A stretch of DNA of 54,463 nt. Source: Lysobacterales bacterium (GTDB lineage: Bacteria > Pseudomonadota > Gammaproteobacteria > Xanthomonadales > SZUA-36). Location: the NCBI GenBank assembly GCA_029935455.1, contig JAOZKI010000008.1, forward strand, positions 1 to 54,463. The letters run 5' to 3'. This document shows positions 9,223 to 17,780 of the stretch, piece after piece. The translations under genes were made by a program, and so were the position numbers. The notes below the pieces were generated by a model. It was not told the DNA's origin. It saw nothing but the letters and a program-made list of their open reading frames with translations, and made no database searches. The stretch's first letter is position 1. Each line of letters opens with the position of its first letter.

Positions 9223-9681
9223 ATGGTCAAGATTGGTGAGCCCGTTCCTGCATTCAAGCTGCCCGCCACGGGCGACCAAGAGCTCGGTCTAAATAGCTTC
9301 GCCGGCCAGCAGCTGGTGCTCTACTTCTACCCCAAAGACAACACGCCGGGATGCACCCGCGAAGGTCAGGATTTTCGTGATCATTTCGCGGCATTTCAGG
9401 CCGCCAATACCGCCATCGTTGGCGTCTCGAAGGACAGCGTGCGCAAGCACGAAAACTTCTGCGCCAAACACGAATTCCCTTTTGACCTGATCGCGGATGA
9501 AGACGAAGTGCTGTGCAAAATCTTCGACGTCATCAAGGAGAAAAACATGTACGGGCGCAAGTACATGGGCATCGAGCGCTCAACCTTTTTGATCGACGCC
9601 ACGGGCGTACTGCGCGCCGAATGGCGCAAAGTACGGGTACCCGGACACGTGGAAGCGGTACTGGAGGCAGCCCAGGCTTAG
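9223..9681 (+). CDS. bcp: Thioredoxin-dependent peroxiredoxin, Bcp/PrxQ
   Basis: Reduces hydrogen and organic peroxides. It has 152 residues in a single AhpC/TSA domain. The peroxidatic Cys44 lies in KDNTPGCTREGQDFRDHF. The resolving Cys five residues later, found in E. coli Bcp, is absent. Cys80 (HENFCAKHEFPF) sits 36 residues after Cys44, the spacing of the Cys48-Cys84 pair known for Xanthomonas BCP, so an alpha-3 type resolving Cys is likely. The frame is open from 9106, but ATG 9223 has GAAGGAG 5 nt upstream and starts the conserved domain. Confidence 0.95.
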   Translation: MVKIGEPVPAFKLPATGDQELGLNSFAGQQLVLYFYPKDNTPGCTREGQDFRDHFAAFQAANTAIVGVSKDSVRKHENFCAKHEFPFDLIADEDEVLCKIFDVIKEKNMYGRKYMGIERSTFLIDATGVLRAEWRKVRVPGHVEAVLEAAQA

Positions 9682-9745
9682 CTTTGCGAACCAAAGACAC
9701 CCAGCATCCGTTGATAATCAGCCACCAAGGAAGCCAAAGAAACTG

Positions 9746-11137
9746 ATGGGAAACAACAAGCGTCTGTACGTACTTGATACCAATGTGCTCATGCACGATC
9801 CGACCGCCCTGTATCGCTTTGAAGAGCACGACGTCTTTCTTCCCATGATGGTGCTCGAAGAGTTGGACGCAGCCAAGAAAGGGCTGTCAGAAGTTTCCCG
9901 CAACGTACGCCAGGTAAGCCGCTTTATCGGCGAAATGATGGCCGATCAGGGTGACACGCTGGATGACGGCTTGTCCTTGCAAGTTCCGGACGGCCTCGAT
10001 CTTGCCACCGGCCACGGACGCCTCTACTTCCAGACCAGCATGCCGCAGACGCATTCCAGTCTGCTGCGTGATGGATCCTTTGCCGATAATGAAATCCTCA
10101 GCACGGTGATGGCCCTGCGCGAGGACATGCAGGATCGCGAAGTGATATTGGTCTCAAAGGACATCAACCTGCGCATCAAGGCAGCGATACTGGGCGCCCG
10201 CGCCGAAGATTACTTCAACGACCGCGCACTGGATGATCTCACGCTGCTTTACAAAGGCATGCGACGGGAGGATGAATCCTTCTGGGAGCGCTACACGGAA
10301 CTGGAGTCCTGGACAGAAAACGGCGCCACCCTGTATCGAATTGCACGTGTTGAAGGTGATGACTGGTTCCCCAACCAGTGCATTGCTATCGGCCAGGGCG
10401 AATGCGTGGAAGGCATCGTGCGCGAAGTCAGCGATCACGAGGTGGTCCTGCAGCTAATCAATGATTACCAGGGCGGCAGCCGCAATGTTTGGGGCATACA
10501 AGCGCGCAACCGGGAACAGAACTTTGCCCTCAACCTGCTCATGGACCCGGACATTGATTTTGTGACCCTGCTCGGCACCGCCGGCACCGGCAAAACTCTG
10601 CTGACACTGGCTGCGGGACTGGCACAAACGCTGGATGAAAAGCGTTACAGCGAGATCATCGTCACCCGTGCGACCGTTTCCATCGGTGAAGACATTGGTT
10701 TCCTACCGGGCACGGAGGAAGAAAAAATGACACCCTGGATGGGCGCCCTGACCGACAACCTGGAAGTTCTCACGCAACCCCAGGAAGGGGGCGAATGGGG
10801 TCGCGCTGCCACCAATGACCTGCTCGCCAGCCGGGTCAAAGTCCGCTCCCTGAACTTTATGCGTGGACGCACCTTCCTCAACCGCTACGTGATCATTGAC
10901 GAAGCGCAAAACATCACCCCAAAGCAGATGAAGGCCCTGCTGACCCGTGCTGGACCCGGCACGAAAATGATTTGTTTGGGGAACGTGGGCCAGATCGACA
11001 CCCCCTATCTGACAGAGACCACGTCAGGGCTGACTTTTGCCGTTGACCGTTTCAAGGGTTGGCGCCATGGCGCCCACATCACGCTGCGCACGGGTGAGCG
11101 CTCACGACTGGCAGACTATGCGTCCGAGGTACTTTGA
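9746..11137 (+). CDS. PIN-PhoH fusion ATPase (PhoH2-like family)
   Basis: A 463-residue protein combining an N-terminal PIN ribonuclease domain (about 1-150; acidic residues Asp11 in LYVLDTNVLMHD, Glu38/39, Asp139 in VSKDINLR) with a C-terminal PhoH-type P-loop ATPase (Walker A GTAGTGKT at 277-284; Walker B YVIIDEAQN; LGNVGQID). Characterised PIN-PhoH proteins (PhoH2) act as RNA helicase/ribonucleases. Despite the name, nothing in the upstream sequence resembles a Pho box. An AAGGAAG ribosome-binding site lies upstream. Its 3' end overlaps the convergent permease gene by 22 bp. Confidence 0.93.
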   Translation: MGNNKRLYVLDTNVLMHDPTALYRFEEHDVFLPMMVLEELDAAKKGLSEVSRNVRQVSRFIGEMMADQGDTLDDGLSLQVPDGLDLATGHGRLYFQTSMPQTHSSLLRDGSFADNEILSTVMALREDMQDREVILVSKDINLRIKAAILGARAEDYFNDRALDDLTLLYKGMRREDESFWERYTELESWTENGATLYRIARVEGDDWFPNQCIAIGQGECVEGIVREVSDHEVVLQLINDYQGGSRNVWGIQARNREQNFALNLLMDPDIDFVTLLGTAGTGKTLLTLAAGLAQTLDEKRYSEIIVTRATVSIGEDIGFLPGTEEEKMTPWMGALTDNLEVLTQPQEGGEWGRAATNDLLASRVKVRSLNFMRGRTFLNRYVIIDEAQNITPKQMKALLTRAGPGTKMICLGNVGQIDTPYLTETTSGLTFAVDRFKGWRHGAHITLRTGERSRLADYASEVL

Positions 11138-12213
11138 ACCTCTAGCTCTTCTTCCACGAGCACGTTCTCGGAAGGTCGCGGCCAGGCTTTAAGCACGGCC
11201 TGGACCACGGTCGCCAACGGGATGGCAAAAAACACCCCCCAAAAACCCCAGATGCCACCGAACACGAGAATGGCGACGATAATCGCAATGGGGTGCAGGT
11301 TGACCGCCTCGGAGAAGATCAGCGGCACCAGGACGTTGCCGTCGAGAACCTGAATCACCGTGTAGGCGATCAGGACGCTGCCAAATTCCCAACCCCAACC
11401 AAACTGGAAGTAGGCCACCAGGGCAACGGGCACGGTAGCAGCGAAGGCACCCACGTAGGGAATCAGCACGGAAAAGCCGACCACGGTCGCCAGCAAGGCC
11501 GCATATTGCAGCCCCAACACCATAAACGTGATGTAGCTCACCGCACCCACAATCAGAATTTCCAAAACCTTGCCGCGTACGTAGTTGGCAATCTGCCGTT
11601 CAACATCACGCCAAATAGCACTGACCAGATGGCGCTCACGGGGCAGATAGCCCACGAACCAGGTAATGATCCGATCCTTATCCATGAGCCAGAAATAGAC
11701 CAGCACCGGAATGAGCACCAGCAAAATCAGCAGGCTGGCGAGCGTGGCGACTGAGGCCAGCGACCAACCCAGCACCTGCTGCCCCACGGAGGCAAGCTGG
11801 GCGCTGATATTGGCAACCAGCAGACTGATCTGCTCTTGAGAGACCAGCTGCGGATACTGCCGGGGTAACTCAACCAGCAGCGCCTGGCCCTGCGTAACAT
11901 AACCAGGCAAAGCGCCAACCAGCTGCGTCAGCTGACGCGTGATAATCGGAATGACACCGAACAAAAGGAAAAACAACCCGGCCAGAAACAGGACGAAGAC
12001 CAGCAGCACAGCCCAGGTGCGACTGAGACCGAGACGCTGCACGAACTGCACGCCAGCCTCCAGCAGGTAGGCCACCACGATGCTGGCCAGCACCGGCCAC
12101 AGCATGCGACCAAAACCAAATACAATCAGCGACCCGACCAACAGGCTCATGGCCAGAATGACGATCTGCGGATCGGCCAGCGTGCGCCTAAACCAGGCTT
12201 TCAGCAGGTCCAC
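11116..12213 (-). CDS. AI-2E transporter family (PerM-like) permease
   Basis: A 365-residue integral inner-membrane protein of the UPF0118/AI-2E exporter family. It has two N-terminal membrane segments (IVILAMSLLVGSLIVFGFG and the following VLASIVVAYLLEAGVQFV), the amphipathic periplasmic region, then a cluster of segments with the conserved YVGAFAATVPVALVAY and LVPLIFSEAVNLHPIAIIVA blocks. Substrates of PerM-type members are not established. In E. coli perM neighbours bepA, which also lies nearby here (16.2 kb). The gene ends inside the phoH-like 3' end. Confidence 0.9.
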   Translation of the reverse strand: MDLLKAWFRRTLADPQIVILAMSLLVGSLIVFGFGRMLWPVLASIVVAYLLEAGVQFVQRLGLSRTWAVLLVFVLFLAGLFFLLFGVIPIITRQLTQLVGALPGYVTQGQALLVELPRQYPQLVSQEQISLLVANISAQLASVGQQVLGWSLASVATLASLLILLVLIPVLVYFWLMDKDRIITWFVGYLPRERHLVSAIWRDVERQIANYVRGKVLEILIVGAVSYITFMVLGLQYAALLATVVGFSVLIPYVGAFAATVPVALVAYFQFGWGWEFGSVLIAYTVIQVLDGNVLVPLIFSEAVNLHPIAIIVAILVFGGIWGFWGVFFAIPLATVVQAVLKAWPRPSENVLVEEELEVQSTSDA

Positions 12214-12276
12214 GGTTACGGAAGTCCGTTACGTAAGGTTGTTGGAGAAGACCCGAAACTGGCGCGAAGGACCAGC

Positions 12277-13467
12277 TCAGAAGTCCCAGGTCCAGAAGGC
12301 TTCAACCTCAAGATCCTGCCCGAGATTTTCGGTTGCCACACCGAGCACGTTGCCTCCGAAGATATAGTCTGCGGGCGCGTAGGCAGCATTCAGGTTGAAA
12401 CGTCCACTGGCACCGGTTTTACGGCTGAACCCAAGCAGCATGGCGTGATCTGCCAGCTCGTCGTTCAACGCGCGCTGCAGCGTTCGCGAGGTAGGATCAG
12501 GTGTTGAACGGGAGCTAAGTTCGGCCCGCCATTGCATGTCCTTGCCATTGCTCCAGGTATAGCCCAGCTTCAGCACGGTGAGATCGTCCCAGGCAAAGTT
12601 GGGGCTGGTGGAGTCACCGAGCAGGGACAGGAACCTGGCCGGCAACATGCGGCTGGGAAAAGCGCTGACGTCACTGTACATCACCCGTTCCAGCGAAACA
12701 TTCAGACTGGAACGCTCGGTGGCCTGGAACGCCACGCCGAGCGATGCACGCGCTGGAATATCAAAGTCGGCGGGGCTGGAGTAGACCCCGCGATAGTGAG
12801 CGAACTCCTCCATATCAATGCGCGATTGAAAGCCAGCTCCGACACGCACGCGACCGGCCAGCGGGCTGCTGACATTTAAACGCACACCCGTGCCGTAGGC
12901 GCTCTCCTGGTAGGGCTGGAAACCGCGGCTGGTTTCGAACAGCTCGGTGGGGTTGCCGACGGACATCATGCCCAACTGGGAACTGCCATAGCTCTGATAA
13001 GCCATGATCGCCTCAACACCGAGCATGCCGGAATTTCCGAGCTCCTGAAAGACACCGGAGGTTAGCAGTTGACGCTCGAAACCCAATCCGGGATTGCGCA
13101 TGTTGCCGGCGTCGTTCAAACGTTGCTGGACACCAAAACTCTGCAGGTCGAATTCGTAGCGCGTCCAGCTTCGGCTGCTCGGCTCCAGACCCTCGGCGAA
13201 AGCTGGTAGCAAGGAAACCAGTTCGGGCTGGAGCCAGGAAATCTTTAACGGCGGCAGCTCGGCCTCCACCAGGTAATCCGGTGTGAGCTCACGGGCGAGA
13301 TACTCTTGCCAGGGCCCGAGACCAAAGCCAAAACTGTGGAACGGTGTTAGTCCTGCGCTGGCGCTCACGTAGCTGGTCAGGAAGCTGGCTGGCAGCTGGG
13401 CAGCAGCCAGCGTCGGGACCATGCCCGCCACTATTAGTGCTGCTGAAAATCGCCGCCTTACTGTCAT
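12277..13467 (-). CDS. Putative FadL-like outer-membrane beta-barrel protein
   Basis: A 396-residue exported protein. The signal peptide MTVRRRFSAALIVAGMVPTLAAAQ is followed by alternating-hydrophobicity strands and a C-terminal aromatic residue (AFWTWDF), the BAM recognition signature. Segments such as VLKLGYTWSNGKDMQWRAEL and FSRKTGASGRFNLNAAYAPA resemble the distal strands of FadL/TodX channels, so hydrophobic-compound uptake is possible but not shown. The frame is open to 13536; the signal-peptide ATG at 13467 is preferred. It is transcribed alone; the 224 bp before it hold nothing I can name. Confidence 0.6.
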   Translation of the reverse strand: MTVRRRFSAALIVAGMVPTLAAAQLPASFLTSYVSASAGLTPFHSFGFGLGPWQEYLARELTPDYLVEAELPPLKISWLQPELVSLLPAFAEGLEPSSRSWTRYEFDLQSFGVQQRLNDAGNMRNPGLGFERQLLTSGVFQELGNSGMLGVEAIMAYQSYGSSQLGMMSVGNPTELFETSRGFQPYQESAYGTGVRLNVSSPLAGRVRVGAGFQSRIDMEEFAHYRGVYSSPADFDIPARASLGVAFQATERSSLNVSLERVMYSDVSAFPSRMLPARFLSLLGDSTSPNFAWDDLTVLKLGYTWSNGKDMQWRAELSSRSTPDPTSRTLQRALNDELADHAMLLGFSRKTGASGRFNLNAAYAPADYIFGGNVLGVATENLGQDLEVEAFWTWDF

Positions 13468-13691
13468 GAACTGCTTTCTCTGATCGCCGCACAGCGTCCC
13501 AGCGCAAAATATGGCAGGAAAACCACAAAAGGTCAACGGAAAAAGGCCCGCGCCGACGCGCCGGAACGGCTGCCAACAGGCCAGTATTTCAAGGGTCTGT
13601 GGCGTCTCTCCTGTAATCTGGTGGAACGGATAAAACCCCCGATTCCCCCACGCAAAAACGTTGCGCCGACGCCACAGCCAGGCGCCAAAAC

Positions 13692-14702
13692 TTACTGCCC
13701 GACGCGCTCGGCGATCGCAGCGCCCATGCTCGCCGTCGTTCCGGAACCACCCACATCTGGCGTGGTGCGATCGCGCGCCGCCAACGTTTCCCGGATAGCG
13801 CGACGCAGGTGCGCCGCCCGATCTTCCATACCCAGATGGGATAGCATCTGCGCGGCTGCCAACATCAGCGCCACCGGGTTGGCAATGCCCTGGCCGGCAA
13901 TATCCGGAGCCGAGCCGTGCACGGCCTCGAACATGGCCGCACCCTGGCCGATGTTGGCGCCGGGCGCGAGACCCAGGCCACCCACCAGTCCGGCACAGAG
14001 ATCGGAAATGATGTCACCGAACAAATTGGTGGTAACAATCACATCGAACTCCCAGGGATTCATGACCAGCTTCATGCAGGTGGCATCAACGATCATCTCA
14101 CTGCTCTCGATGTCCGGATAGTCGGCTGCCACCTCGCGCGCCACGTCAAGAAACATGCCGGACACCATCTTCAGGATATTGGCCTTGTGCACGATGGTGA
14201 CCTTTTTGCGGCCCTCGCGCTGCGCCAGCTCAAAGGCATAGCGCGTGATGCGCTCGCAGCCGGCCCGCGTGACCACCATCTTGGATTCTGCCGACTGCCC
14301 GTCCTCGCTGATGCACGCGTCAGCCGCCAGGTAGGCACCCTGCGTGTTCTCGCGCACGGTAATGATATCGATGTTCTCGTAATGCGACTTGGTACCAGGC
14401 AGGGAAACCACCGGGCGCACGTTGGCATACAGGTCGAACTCTTTGCGCAGCGACACGTTTATGGATCGAAAGCCGCGACCCACGGGCGTGGTCAGCGGGC
14501 CCTTCAGACAGATGCGATTGCGCGCGATGGATTCCAGAGTTGCATCGGGGGTCAGGGAGCCGCTGCGCTCGAGAGCGGCCAGACCCGCATCGGCCTGCTC
14601 GTAGCTCAGGTCCACATCAAGTGCGTCCAGTACCCGCAGCGTTGCGTCCATGATTTCCGGTCCGATTCCGTCGCCGGGAATCACCGTAATGGGAGTTGCC
14701 AT
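13692..14702 (-). CDS. icd: Isocitrate dehydrogenase, probably NAD-dependent
   Basis: Oxidative decarboxylation of isocitrate to 2-oxoglutarate in the citric-acid cycle. It has 336 residues, the short form of the family. Isocitrate recognition residues are present: Ser80, Asn82 and Arg86 in FRSINVSLRKEFDLY, the pattern S-x-N-x3-R that separates this enzyme from isopropylmalate dehydrogenase. The catalytic region has ENTQGAYLA and VHKANILK. The cofactor site reads HGSAPDIAG with Asp267-Ile268, where NADP enzymes have Lys-Tyr (E. coli 344-345), indicating NAD. It has its own -10 box and an AGGAGA ribosome-binding site upstream. Homoisocitrate dehydrogenase is a less likely alternative. Confidence 0.88.
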   Translation of the reverse strand: MATPITVIPGDGIGPEIMDATLRVLDALDVDLSYEQADAGLAALERSGSLTPDATLESIARNRICLKGPLTTPVGRGFRSINVSLRKEFDLYANVRPVVSLPGTKSHYENIDIITVRENTQGAYLAADACISEDGQSAESKMVVTRAGCERITRYAFELAQREGRKKVTIVHKANILKMVSGMFLDVAREVAADYPDIESSEMIVDATCMKLVMNPWEFDVIVTTNLFGDIISDLCAGLVGGLGLAPGANIGQGAAMFEAVHGSAPDIAGQGIANPVALMLAAAQMLSHLGMEDRAAHLRRAIRETLAARDRTTPDVGGSGTTASMGAAIAERVGQ

Positions 14703-14719
14703 TGCCTGTCTCCTAGGGT

Positions 14720-14756
14720 GCCGGCTGCAACCGGCTTAAGAAAGCCCACCATTATA
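14720..14756 (-). promoter_or_regulatory. icd promoter -10 box and leader hairpin
   Basis: On the minus strand a perfect TATAAT (14756-14751) lies about 50 nt before the icd ATG. No good -35 hexamer is seen at 16-18 bp. Between the box and the gene is a short hairpin, GCCGG/CCGGC (14720-14735) with a 6-nt loop. Confidence 0.45.
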
Positions 14757-14815
14757 GCGCACCGGGCTGACCGGGCGGCGGGCTTATTGACGATCGCCGG
14801 GCCTGAGACGGCCGT

Positions 14816-15172
14816 TCAGATACAGCTCACCGGCCGGGGCAGACCCGCATAGCGACAGGCCTGCTTGGCCGGGCCCTCGGGAAACAGGCGGTAGAGCTCG
14901 CGACTGCTCAGGGCCTCCTGTTGCAGACGCGCGCGCGCCAGCTTCAGCAGCGCCCGCATGGGCGGCGCGATTTCGTATTGCTCATAGTGGCTGCGCAACA
15001 GCTCAATAATGGCCCAGTGATCGGCTGCCAGGGTGATGCCGTCCAGAGACGCCCAGTGCCGGGCCACCTCCGGTGTCCAGGTGTGCCAATCCTGCAGATA
15101 ACCCTCTGCATCCAGTGCCAGCTCCGTGCCGTCCGGAAGCTGCAGCAAGGCTGGCGTTCCCGTGTCCGTCAT
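14816..15172 (-). CDS. tusE: TusE/DsrC-family sulfur carrier with both conserved cysteines
   Basis: A 118-residue DsrC/TusE protein that accepts persulfide sulfur from TusBCD and passes it to MnmA for 2-thiouridine formation at tRNA wobble position 34. The C-terminal arm reads GPAKQACRYAGLPRPVSCI, with Cys106 and Cys117 ten residues apart. E. coli TusE has only the last Cys; the two-Cys arm is the DsrC-type redox arm. Its ATG overlaps the tusB stop (ATGA), and the order tusD-tusC-tusB-tusE is one operon. No dsrAB or other sulfur-oxidation genes are in the window, so tRNA thiolation is the safer role. Confidence 0.9.
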   Translation of the reverse strand: MTDTGTPALLQLPDGTELALDAEGYLQDWHTWTPEVARHWASLDGITLAADHWAIIELLRSHYEQYEIAPPMRALLKLARARLQQEALSSRELYRLFPEGPAKQACRYAGLPRPVSCI

Positions 15173-15441
15173 AGCCAGCTCAGCACCTGCTCATGACGAG
15201 CCACCAGCGCCACCCATGCATCATCAGTAAGACTGTGAACGCCCTCCGGCACCGGCAGGCCACGCGCGGCGCAGTCCGCCTGAAGGCAGGCGAGCTGGAT
15301 ATGCTTAGGCCAGCGATGCCCGCCCTGCAGCAACAGCACCCCCTGATCGGCGAGCAGGAGCCAATCGCCCGGCAGCACTTCCGGAAAACAGGCTTCCCGG
15401 GCGGAGGGATGGGTCAACAGATGCAGTCGTGGCGTGCTCAT
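15169..15441 (-). CDS. tusB: Sulfur relay protein TusB/DsrH
   Basis: A 90-residue member of the DsrH/TusB family, one of three related subunits of the TusBCD complex that relays sulfur from TusA to TusE. It begins MSTPRLHLLTHP and includes GDWLLLADQGVLLL, the usual DsrH strand-helix pattern. Its ATG (15441) shares one base with the tusC stop, and its stop overlaps the tusE start by 4 nt. The longer open frame (to 15525) lies inside tusC and is not supported. Confidence 0.85.
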   Translation of the reverse strand: MSTPRLHLLTHPSAREACFPEVLPGDWLLLADQGVLLLQGGHRWPKHIQLACLQADCAARGLPVPEGVHSLTDDAWVALVARHEQVLSWL

Positions 15442-15800
15442 CAACACACCAGCAGGCGCGTGCAGCGCTGTTGGGCCAACTGCCAATCCGCCGGCGGCAG
15501 AGCAGTCGGTTCCAGCCACCAGCATGAGGCCGCCGGCACGGACTGGTCCGCGCGGCGATAAAAGGCCGCTGTCGTCAAATCCGGCAGGCTGGCCCAGGCC
15601 TTTTGACCCGGCGGCAGCATAGCGGCGGTCGGATCACGCTCATGCAGCAGTTGCCAGAGCCCGTCGCCGATAAAAAACAGACTCAGGGGCCGATCCAGAA
15701 CCGCCGCAGCCAGGGCCAGGTCGAGCGCCTCCCGGCCACTGCGCTCGGCCCAGGGCGCGCTGCATACCAGCAGCCCGAGCGTTGTACCGGCGCTGCTCAC
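15441..15800 (-). CDS. tusC: Sulfur relay protein TusC/DsrF
   Basis: A DsrE/F-like subunit of TusBCD, about 119 residues. The N-terminus (SSAGTTLGLLVCSAPWAERSGREALDLALAAA, read in parts) fits the DsrF pattern of a beta-strand, a small loop and a GREALD helix. I choose GTG 15800, which overlaps the tusD stop as GTGA; a second GTG two codons upstream (15806) is equally possible. No clear ribosome-binding site is visible, consistent with translational coupling. Confidence 0.82.
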   Translation of the reverse strand: MSSAGTTLGLLVCSAPWAERSGREALDLALAAAVLDRPLSLFFIGDGLWQLLHERDPTAAMLPPGQKAWASLPDLTTAAFYRRADQSVPAASCWWLEPTALPPADWQLAQQRCTRLLVC

Positions 15801-16150
15801 AAACACACGCAGCGATCGGCTTGCGCCTCACGCGTAAAAAACTCGGCCAAACCGGCTTCGCGCCAGGGCGCGTCGGGTACCGCCGCTGCGGGCAGTCGAC
15901 GCTGCGCCGACGCGGAGCACAGAAGCAGGGGGAAATTGCCCTGCTCCGCCAGCTCCACATAGGCGCGGCTCAGGTCCACCGTGCCGCGGTCCGTCTGGCG
16001 ACCTGACAAGACGTGATAGACACCATCTTCCCGAAAGAAAACCGCCTCCACCTCGTGGCCGGCCGCCACGGTCGCGCGCAGCAGGCGCAGGGCCAGCATG
16101 GAGCGGGATTGACCCCAGGGACTGGCGCTGACCATAAGCATGAGTTTCAC
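15797..16150 (-). CDS. tusD: Sulfurtransferase TusD/DsrE
   Basis: A 117-residue DsrE-family subunit that carries the active Cys of TusBCD. Cys78 (LLLCSASAQRR) falls at the same position as the catalytic Cys78 of E. coli TusD. I choose GTG 16150 (MKLMLMVSASPWGQ), which gives the usual family N-terminus and has AAGGAA about 10 nt upstream; the in-frame ATG at 16141 would remove the first strand. It is the first gene of tusDCBE and is divergent from bepA across only 60 bp. Confidence 0.87.
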   Translation of the reverse strand: MKLMLMVSASPWGQSRSMLALRLLRATVAAGHEVEAVFFREDGVYHVLSGRQTDRGTVDLSRAYVELAEQGNFPLLLCSASAQRRLPAAAVPDAPWREAGLAEFFTREAQADRCVCL

Positions 16151-16210
16151 GTAGACTGGTTTCCTTGGTACGGCGAACCGGCGGCAGATCCGGTTGTCAT
16201 AGAAAGTCTT

Positions 16211-17731
16211 ATGGAATCCCAGCGCATGGTCAAGACAACAGTTCGCCTCATGGTCCGGAGCCTGCTGGCTACAGCGCTGTTGCACAGCGCCGGGCCGGCG
16301 CTTGCACAGGATTCAACGCTGGGCCGGCAAGACCAGCGTATTGCCCTGCCAGACCTGGGCAATTCCGCCCGCCATGTGCTGTCCGAGGGTGAGAAGGAAG
16401 AGTATGCGCGCGCCATGCTGATGCAGATGCGCGCCTATGAAGTCATGGTGGAAGACCCGCTGATCGCCGACTATTTTGCCGACATGGGCTATCAACTGGT
16501 GGCCCACAGCGACCAGCCTGAGCAGCACTTTCATTTTGTCGTGCTGGACGAGAAGCGGGTCAATGCATTCGCAGCACCCGGTGGCATGGTAGCCCTGCAC
16601 AGCGGGCTGATTCTCGCCGCGGAAGACGAACACGAAGTCGCCGGCGTGCTGGCCCATGAAATTGCGCACATCACCCAATTGCATATGTTCCGCGCTCTGG
16701 AAAACACCCAGAACATGACCATTCCCATCGCCCTGGGCATGCTGGCCCTGGTACTGGCTGGTGGCGGCGGCGGCGAGGCCATTAGCGGCGCCCTGGCGGG
16801 CGGAGCCGCGCTGCAACAGCAGGCCTGGATCAACTTTACCCGCGCCAACGAAGCCGAAGCGGATCGCATTGGCATCGTCACGCTGACACAGGCTGGCTAT
16901 GACCCCATGGGCATGGCTGAATTCTTCGAGCGTTTGAACCGGATCAACCGTCCCAGTGGCGAAGCGCCGCCGGAATTCCTCCGTACCCACCCGGTCACCA
17001 CCAGTCGCATCGCCGAAGCCAAGGCCCGCGCGGCCAACATGGAACGACCGGAGACGCGTGACGGACTGAATTTCTATCTGGCCCAGGCCCGGCTCCGGGC
17101 GCTTTATGAAAAGGAAGCCGGGCCCGCCATCTACTGGTTCCGGGACGCACTGGAAGACCCCGCTACGCCGTCTCAGATCGAGGCCCATCAGTATGGTCTG
17201 AGTATCGCGCTCCAGCGCGACCGCCAGTATGCAGAGGCTGAACAGCTGCTGGAACGACTGTTGGCACAGCGCCCCAATCACCTGCCCTTCCTGCTACAGA
17301 AAGCCAGTCTTGATTTGGCAAAGGGCCAGTCCGAGCAGGCGCTGGCGTCGCTGGCAGAGCTTCACCGCGGCTTTCCGGGCAACCACGCGATTGCCACGCA
17401 GTACAGCGAGGCCCTGCTCCTTGGCGACGATCCGGACCAGGCGCGCATCGCAGCCACCATTCTGCGCGAGCAACTTCAGCGACGGGATGACGAGCCGCGT
17501 TTATATCGCCTGCTGGCACGCGCTTCGGCCCTGTCCGGCGATGATTTCAACGCTTCGCTGGCGCTGGCCGAGTACTACTTTCGCAGCGGCGAGGTGACCG
17601 AGGCCCTCCAGCAGCTGGACATGGTGATCGCGCGCGAGGATCTTAGCTATTATCAGCGTTCCAGCACCGACGCGCGACTGGAGGAAATGCGCGTTATTGC
17701 CAGCCAATTCGACCACTCTGAAGCAGACTGA
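16211..17731 (+). CDS. bepA: Periplasmic M48 metalloprotease/chaperone BepA
   Basis: Quality-control protease for outer-membrane assembly (BamA and LptD maturation). A signal peptide (ATALLHSAGPALAQ) is followed by the M48 peptidase domain with HEIAH at 149-153 and the third zinc ligand in NEAEADRIG at about 214-216. A glycine-rich membrane-proximal segment lies between them. The C-terminal ~190 residues are TPR-like repeats (YAEAEQLLERLLAQRPNH, EALLLGDDPDQARIA). It has 506 residues from ATG 16211; ATG 16226 (MVKTTV) is an alternative. BamC in the same window fits an outer-membrane biogenesis theme. Confidence 0.93.
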   Translation: MESQRMVKTTVRLMVRSLLATALLHSAGPALAQDSTLGRQDQRIALPDLGNSARHVLSEGEKEEYARAMLMQMRAYEVMVEDPLIADYFADMGYQLVAHSDQPEQHFHFVVLDEKRVNAFAAPGGMVALHSGLILAAEDEHEVAGVLAHEIAHITQLHMFRALENTQNMTIPIALGMLALVLAGGGGGEAISGALAGGAALQQQAWINFTRANEAEADRIGIVTLTQAGYDPMGMAEFFERLNRINRPSGEAPPEFLRTHPVTTSRIAEAKARAANMERPETRDGLNFYLAQARLRALYEKEAGPAIYWFRDALEDPATPSQIEAHQYGLSIALQRDRQYAEAEQLLERLLAQRPNHLPFLLQKASLDLAKGQSEQALASLAELHRGFPGNHAIATQYSEALLLGDDPDQARIAATILREQLQRRDDEPRLYRLLARASALSGDDFNASLALAEYYFRSGEVTEALQQLDMVIAREDLSYYQRSSTDARLEEMRVIASQFDHSEAD

Positions 17732-17780
17732 TTGATGAAATATCACGACCCAGCGCGTCGTTCAACGTCTCAATCGCGGC

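Noticed and set aside
9682-9745. Pho regulation of the phoH-like gene suggested by its name
   Set aside because: The 64 bp before it contain no CTGTCAT-like direct repeats.
13540-13570. GC-rich palindromic sequence beside an A run, as a terminator of icd
   Set aside because: The repeats do not form a continuous stem; pairing breaks after 3-4 bp, so I do not call it.
16313-17281. Minus-strand ORF of 322 codons
   Set aside because: Antisense to bepA, which has the HEIAH motif and TPR repeats in the sense frame.
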